Shown here one piece after another: positions 6,328 through 8,658 of a DNA stretch of 8,658 nt (its first letter is position 1; the number at the start of each line of letters is the position of its first letter). The notes under the pieces were generated by a model. The model was given only the letters and a program-made list of their open reading frames with translations. It had not been told where the DNA came from and did no database searches. The translations under genes and the position numbers were made by a program. The stretch comes from Rhodospirillaceae bacterium (lineage in GTDB: Bacteria; Pseudomonadota; Alphaproteobacteria; Rhodospirillales; Magnetovibrionaceae), in assembly GCA_002732845.1 (NCBI GenBank), contig NVSZ01000026.1:13031-21688 (forward strand). Reading direction: 5' to 3'.

Positions 6328-7142
6328 GCGCGCACGCCGACCAAAAACAAGCCAGCCTGATCGGCGGCTTTGATCACGCAATCGCGGTCAAGGATTAAGG
6401 AGGCCTGGGCTTCGACGACAATGCCGCTGAGCCCCGCTTGTTCGGCATTTTCTATGGTTTTAAGGCCAATTGTCGGCAAATCGGCACGTTTTTCCTGATC
6501 GGGTTTACACATTTTGGCGAGCACGCACCCCTTGGCCCGAGGATCATTAAACAGCCCTTTTATCAAGGCATCGGTTCCGGAACGATCTTCTAAGGCAATT
6601 ATTTCGGTGGCCGAAGTTATGGCTGCTTGGCCCTTATCCTTTGCCCCCAAATCCAAGGCAGTTTGGGTCGCAAACTTTATGCTCAGCACATCTTCGGTAT
6701 TTGGCTGAACGGCACCCAACACCCCTTCGGGGGTCAGCAGCTCGGGCAAGACTTCATGCACCCCCACAAAAGGAAAGCCTTCGTTGTTTTCTAAATCTTT
6801 GATAATGGCCCGCAGCAATCCGTCATCGCCTTGGTTTATGACCCCATTGGCGATGACTTTAAGAGCCTTGGCATCCGGCATCAATTGCAAAAGGCTGGGT
6901 TTTTTGATTTTCCCGGCCATCACCAATTGTTCGACATTGTTGGCGTGAAGAAGCTTGATAGACTTTCCGGCTTTGCCCATACGCACCCAAGCGTGATCGA
7001 CGCCTTGCACGGTTTCTTCATCGCATTGATCTAAAAAAGCGATGACAAACACCGGACGGTTTGTTTTTTGGCAAGCTTTGATCAACAGGCGGGGTAACTC
7101 TCCCCCGCCGGCTAAAATCCCGAGTTTCGCGAGCTTAGGCAA
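6324..7142 (-). CDS. lpxI: UDP-2,3-diacylglucosamine diphosphatase LpxI (DUF1009)
   Basis: 272-aa enzyme that hydrolyses UDP-2,3-diacylglucosamine to lipid X and UMP, supplying one of the two substrates of LpxB. It is the LpxI type, unrelated in fold to LpxH. Seen: the N-terminal KLGILAGGGELPRLL (6-20), GDDGLLRAI (105-113), a central VGVHEVLPELLTPEGVLG (126-143), and the C-terminal RADLPTIGLKTIENAEQAGL (219-238), whose Asp221 probably matches the catalytic Asp of Caulobacter LpxI. The frame is open far upstream to 7352 inside lpxA, but everything before about 7142 is lpxA read in another frame. A TTG at 7142, eight bases inside the lpxA end, gives the expected N-terminus; a GGAAG sits only three bases before it. 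A GTG at 7172 is a weaker alternative. The stop overlaps the lpxB start. Confidence 0.93.
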   Translation of the reverse strand: MPKLAKLGILAGGGELPRLLIKACQKTNRPVFVIAFLDQCDEETVQGVDHAWVRMGKAGKSIKLLHANNVEQLVMAGKIKKPSLLQLMPDAKALKVIANGVINQGDDGLLRAIIKDLENNEGFPFVGVHEVLPELLTPEGVLGAVQPNTEDVLSIKFATQTALDLGAKDKGQAAITSATEIIALEDRSGTDALIKGLFNDPRAKGCVLAKMCKPDQEKRADLPTIGLKTIENAEQAGLSGIVVEAQASLILDRDCVIKAADQAGLFLVGVRA

Positions 7143-7935
7143 CGTCTTCCATTTTCGGCTGACAGACCGCACGGGAACTGGATGTTGAAATGAAATCGAC
7201 AATTTCCATGACGGGTTCAACTTCACTGAACATTTCAGCAACGTCTTTGACGCGTTCTTCCATGGTGCCTTCTTGGGCAAACAACAACCGATAGGCATTG
7301 CGCATGGAGTGAATGGTATCGCGTTTGAAGCCCCGACGCCGCAAGCCCACAAGGTTAAGGCCAGAAAGGTGTGCGCGGTTTCCGGTCACTGTCGCATACG
7401 GAATGACGTCATTTTCAACGCCACTCATGCCGCCCAACATGGCGTGTCGGCCGATGCGTACAAACTGGTGCACGGCGCTCAGCCCGCCAATAATCGCAAA
7501 TTCACCGACTTCGACGTGTCCGGCCAAGGTCGCGTTATTGACCAAAATAACATGATCGGAAATCATGCAGTCATGCGCAATGTGTGAACCCACCATAAAC
7601 AGGCAATTGTTGCCAACTTTGGTCAACAAGCCGCCGCCTTCGGTTCCGGGGTTCATCGTGACGTGTTCGCGAATGACATTGTTACACCCAATTTCCAAGC
7701 GCGAAGCTTCTCCGCTGAATTTCAAATCTTGGGGCTGAAGGCCAATGGATGCAAAGGGAAATATATGGGTATTTGCCCCGACCGTGGTATCGCCGCCCAC
7801 CACAACATGACTGTCGAGCGTTACACCGTCACCAAGAACAACTTGAGGACCGACGACACTGTAAGGGCCAATGGTGACGTTATCGCCCAGTTTTGCGCCG
7901 TCTTCAATGATTGCTGTTGCATGAATGTTGCTCAT
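7135..7935 (-). CDS. lpxA: UDP-N-acetylglucosamine O-acyltransferase
   Basis: 266-aa cytosolic trimeric enzyme that moves a 3-hydroxyacyl chain from acyl carrier protein to the 3-OH of UDP-GlcNAc, the first step of lipid A synthesis. Residues 1-190 show the left-handed beta-helix hexapeptide pattern (for example AKLGDN, VVLGDG, TTVGAN), followed by an alpha-helical C-terminus starting near LRRRGFKRDTIHSMRNAYRL (198-217). The catalytic His of E. coli LpxA (His125) corresponds to His121 in SHIAHDC, with His118 also kept. With the same offset the acyl-length ruler position (E. coli Gly173) is Gly169, which would fit a long chain of about C14; this is inference. The ATG follows the fabZ stop after one base and no clear Shine-Dalgarno is seen, so coupling is likely. 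Its last eight bases overlap the lpxI start. Confidence 0.97.
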   Translation of the reverse strand: MSNIHATAIIEDGAKLGDNVTIGPYSVVGPQVVLGDGVTLDSHVVVGGDTTVGANTHIFPFASIGLQPQDLKFSGEASRLEIGCNNVIREHVTMNPGTEGGGLLTKVGNNCLFMVGSHIAHDCMISDHVILVNNATLAGHVEVGEFAIIGGLSAVHQFVRIGRHAMLGGMSGVENDVIPYATVTGNRAHLSGLNLVGLRRRGFKRDTIHSMRNAYRLLFAQEGTMEERVKDVAEMFSEVEPVMEIVDFISTSSSRAVCQPKMEDVA

Positions 7936-7936
7936 A

Positions 7937-8389
7937 TTATCGATCCATAATCATGGCGGCAAAATTGGCTTCGGCCATCATAGTATCACCAACGCGGGCC
8001 TCGCCCTTAAATTTAAATATATTCCGGCGTTGTTGAAGCTGCGTGACCGTAATTTCCAAGGTATGGCCCGGAACAACCGGTTTGCGAAAACGGGCATTAT
8101 CAACCGACATGAAATAAACCAATTTCCCTTCGGATTCTTCACCCAAAGTCGCCACAACCAAGACCGCAGAGGTTTGAGCCATGGCTTCGACAATTAAAAC
8201 CCCCGGCATAATCGGATGATTGGGGAAATGGCCTTGAAAATGAGGTTCAGAAGCGGTGACATTCTTAACGCCAACGGCACTTTCGCCCTTCACAATGTTT
8301 TTCACATTGTCGATCATCAAAAAGGGGTAGCGATGGGGGATCATTTCCATGATCCGGTTTACATCAAGAACTTCATCGGTACTCATCAT
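7937..8389 (-). CDS. fabZ: (3R)-hydroxyacyl-[acyl-carrier-protein] dehydratase
   Basis: 150-aa hotdog-fold enzyme that dehydrates 3-hydroxyacyl-ACP to trans-2-enoyl-ACP in fatty acid elongation. It competes with LpxA and LpxD for the same 3-hydroxyacyl-ACP pool, which explains its place between their genes. Seen: IMEMIPHRYPFLMID (13-27) and the active-site segment HFQGHFPNHPIMPGVLIVEA (50-69) with catalytic His54 and Glu68. Two ATG codons stand in tandem: the first (8389) overlaps the lpxD stop as ATGA and has a Shine-Dalgarno (AAGGGA, 8400-8395) five bases before it; the second (8386) has eight bases of spacing, closer to optimal, and would give 149 aa. Confidence 0.97.
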   Translation of the reverse strand: MMSTDEVLDVNRIMEMIPHRYPFLMIDNVKNIVKGESAVGVKNVTASEPHFQGHFPNHPIMPGVLIVEAMAQTSAVLVVATLGEESEGKLVYFMSVDNARFRKPVVPGHTLEITVTQLQQRRNIFKFKGEARVGDTMMAEANFAAMIMDR

Positions 8390-8658
8390 TTAGATCCCTT
8401 TTTAGGTTTTATAAGACGTCGAATGGCGGCCAATTGACGCCAGTATTGTTTTGCTGGAAAAGCCGGTGATCCGGCAACGGTTTCGCCCGGAGCAACATCA
8501 CGCATGAGGCCACTGTGTGCCGAAATCCGTGCGCCGTCACCAATGGTCAAATGCCCCGCGATTCCGGAACCGCCGCCCATCATGACATAATTGCCAACTT
8601 TTGTGCTGCCGGAAATGCCGCTTAAGGCCGGGAACAAACACCCTGCCCCGACTTCGAC
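8386..8658 (-). CDS. lpxD: UDP-3-O-(3-hydroxyacyl)glucosamine N-acyltransferase, C-terminal part only
   Basis: The final 90 codons and stop of lpxD; the gene runs off the right edge of the window. The enzyme N-acylates UDP-3-O-acylglucosamine with 3-hydroxyacyl-ACP, the third step of lipid A synthesis. The visible part is the end of the left-handed beta-helix (hexapeptides such as TKVGNY, LTIGDG, ARISAH) and the C-terminal helix with the typical GSPAFPAKQYWRQLAAIRRL. The catalytic His lies upstream, outside the window, so activity cannot be judged. The reading frame is open right to base 8658 with no start needed inside. A lysine-rich tail (KPKKGSK) ends the protein. The stop overlaps the fabZ start. 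Confidence 0.94.
   Translation of the reverse strand, partial: VEVGAGCLFPALSGISGSTKVGNYVMMGGGSGIAGHLTIGDGARISAHSGLMRDVAPGETVAGSPAFPAKQYWRQLAAIRRLIKPKKGSK

Noticed and set aside
6328..6381. N-terminal extension of LpxB to an ATG at 6381
   Set aside because: The extra 18 residues are lpxI read in another frame and basic in character; the ATG at 6327 overlapping the lpxI stop gives the usual LpxB start.
7143..7352. N-terminal extension of LpxI by 70 residues
   Set aside because: The added sequence is Pro-, Ser- and Lys-rich, unlike LpxI, and lies entirely inside the conserved lpxA C-terminus.

Overview
The window looks like chromosomal DNA of a Gram-negative alphaproteobacterium. The strongest pointer is the gene order lpxD-fabZ-lpxA-lpxI-lpxB on the minus strand: LpxI is the alphaproteobacterial-type alternative to LpxH, and this cluster is typical of that class. 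Base composition is near 50% G+C by eye, and a marine or freshwater Rhodospirillales-like host is a guess only. No RNA gene, CRISPR array, insertion sequence or attachment site was recognised.

Left part (1-3509): a bidirectional hairpin terminator at the edge, then one very large minus-strand gene (1155 aa). It encodes an all-in-one restriction-modification protein of the MmeI-like (type IIL) kind: an N-terminal D-X9-E-X-K nuclease motif, a helical linker, an N6-adenine methyltransferase core (DPACGSG and NPPF), a target-recognition region and a C-terminal winged-helix-like tail. Its target-recognition part is more AT-rich than the rest of the gene, as expected if specificity modules are exchanged. 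No partner defence genes are inside the window.

Middle part (3510-4384): a 131-base divergent intergenic region, then a plus-strand gene for an exported DUF1223 protein with a thioredoxin-like CSSC motif. Its last 8 bases overlap, tail to tail, the end of the lipid A operon.

Right part (4377-8658), all minus strand, read right to left: lpxD (5' part missing), fabZ, lpxA, lpxI, lpxB, gloA and a DUF805 membrane protein. Junctions are overlaps or very short gaps (ATGA overlaps at lpxD/fabZ, lpxI/lpxB and lpxB/gloA; an 8-base overlap at lpxA/lpxI; 1 base at fabZ/lpxA; 11 bases at gloA/DUF805), so this is almost certainly one transcript with translational coupling. LpxA, LpxD, LpxI and LpxB perform four of the early steps of lipid A synthesis (LpxC is elsewhere), and FabZ supplies the competing fatty-acid branch. 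The glyoxalase and the DUF805 protein at the end are passengers whose link to lipid A is unknown.

I found no convincing wholly new system. The items most worth checking are the restriction-modification gene with its tail and variable module, the C7 tract in its leader, and the gloA-DUF805 extension of the lpx operon.
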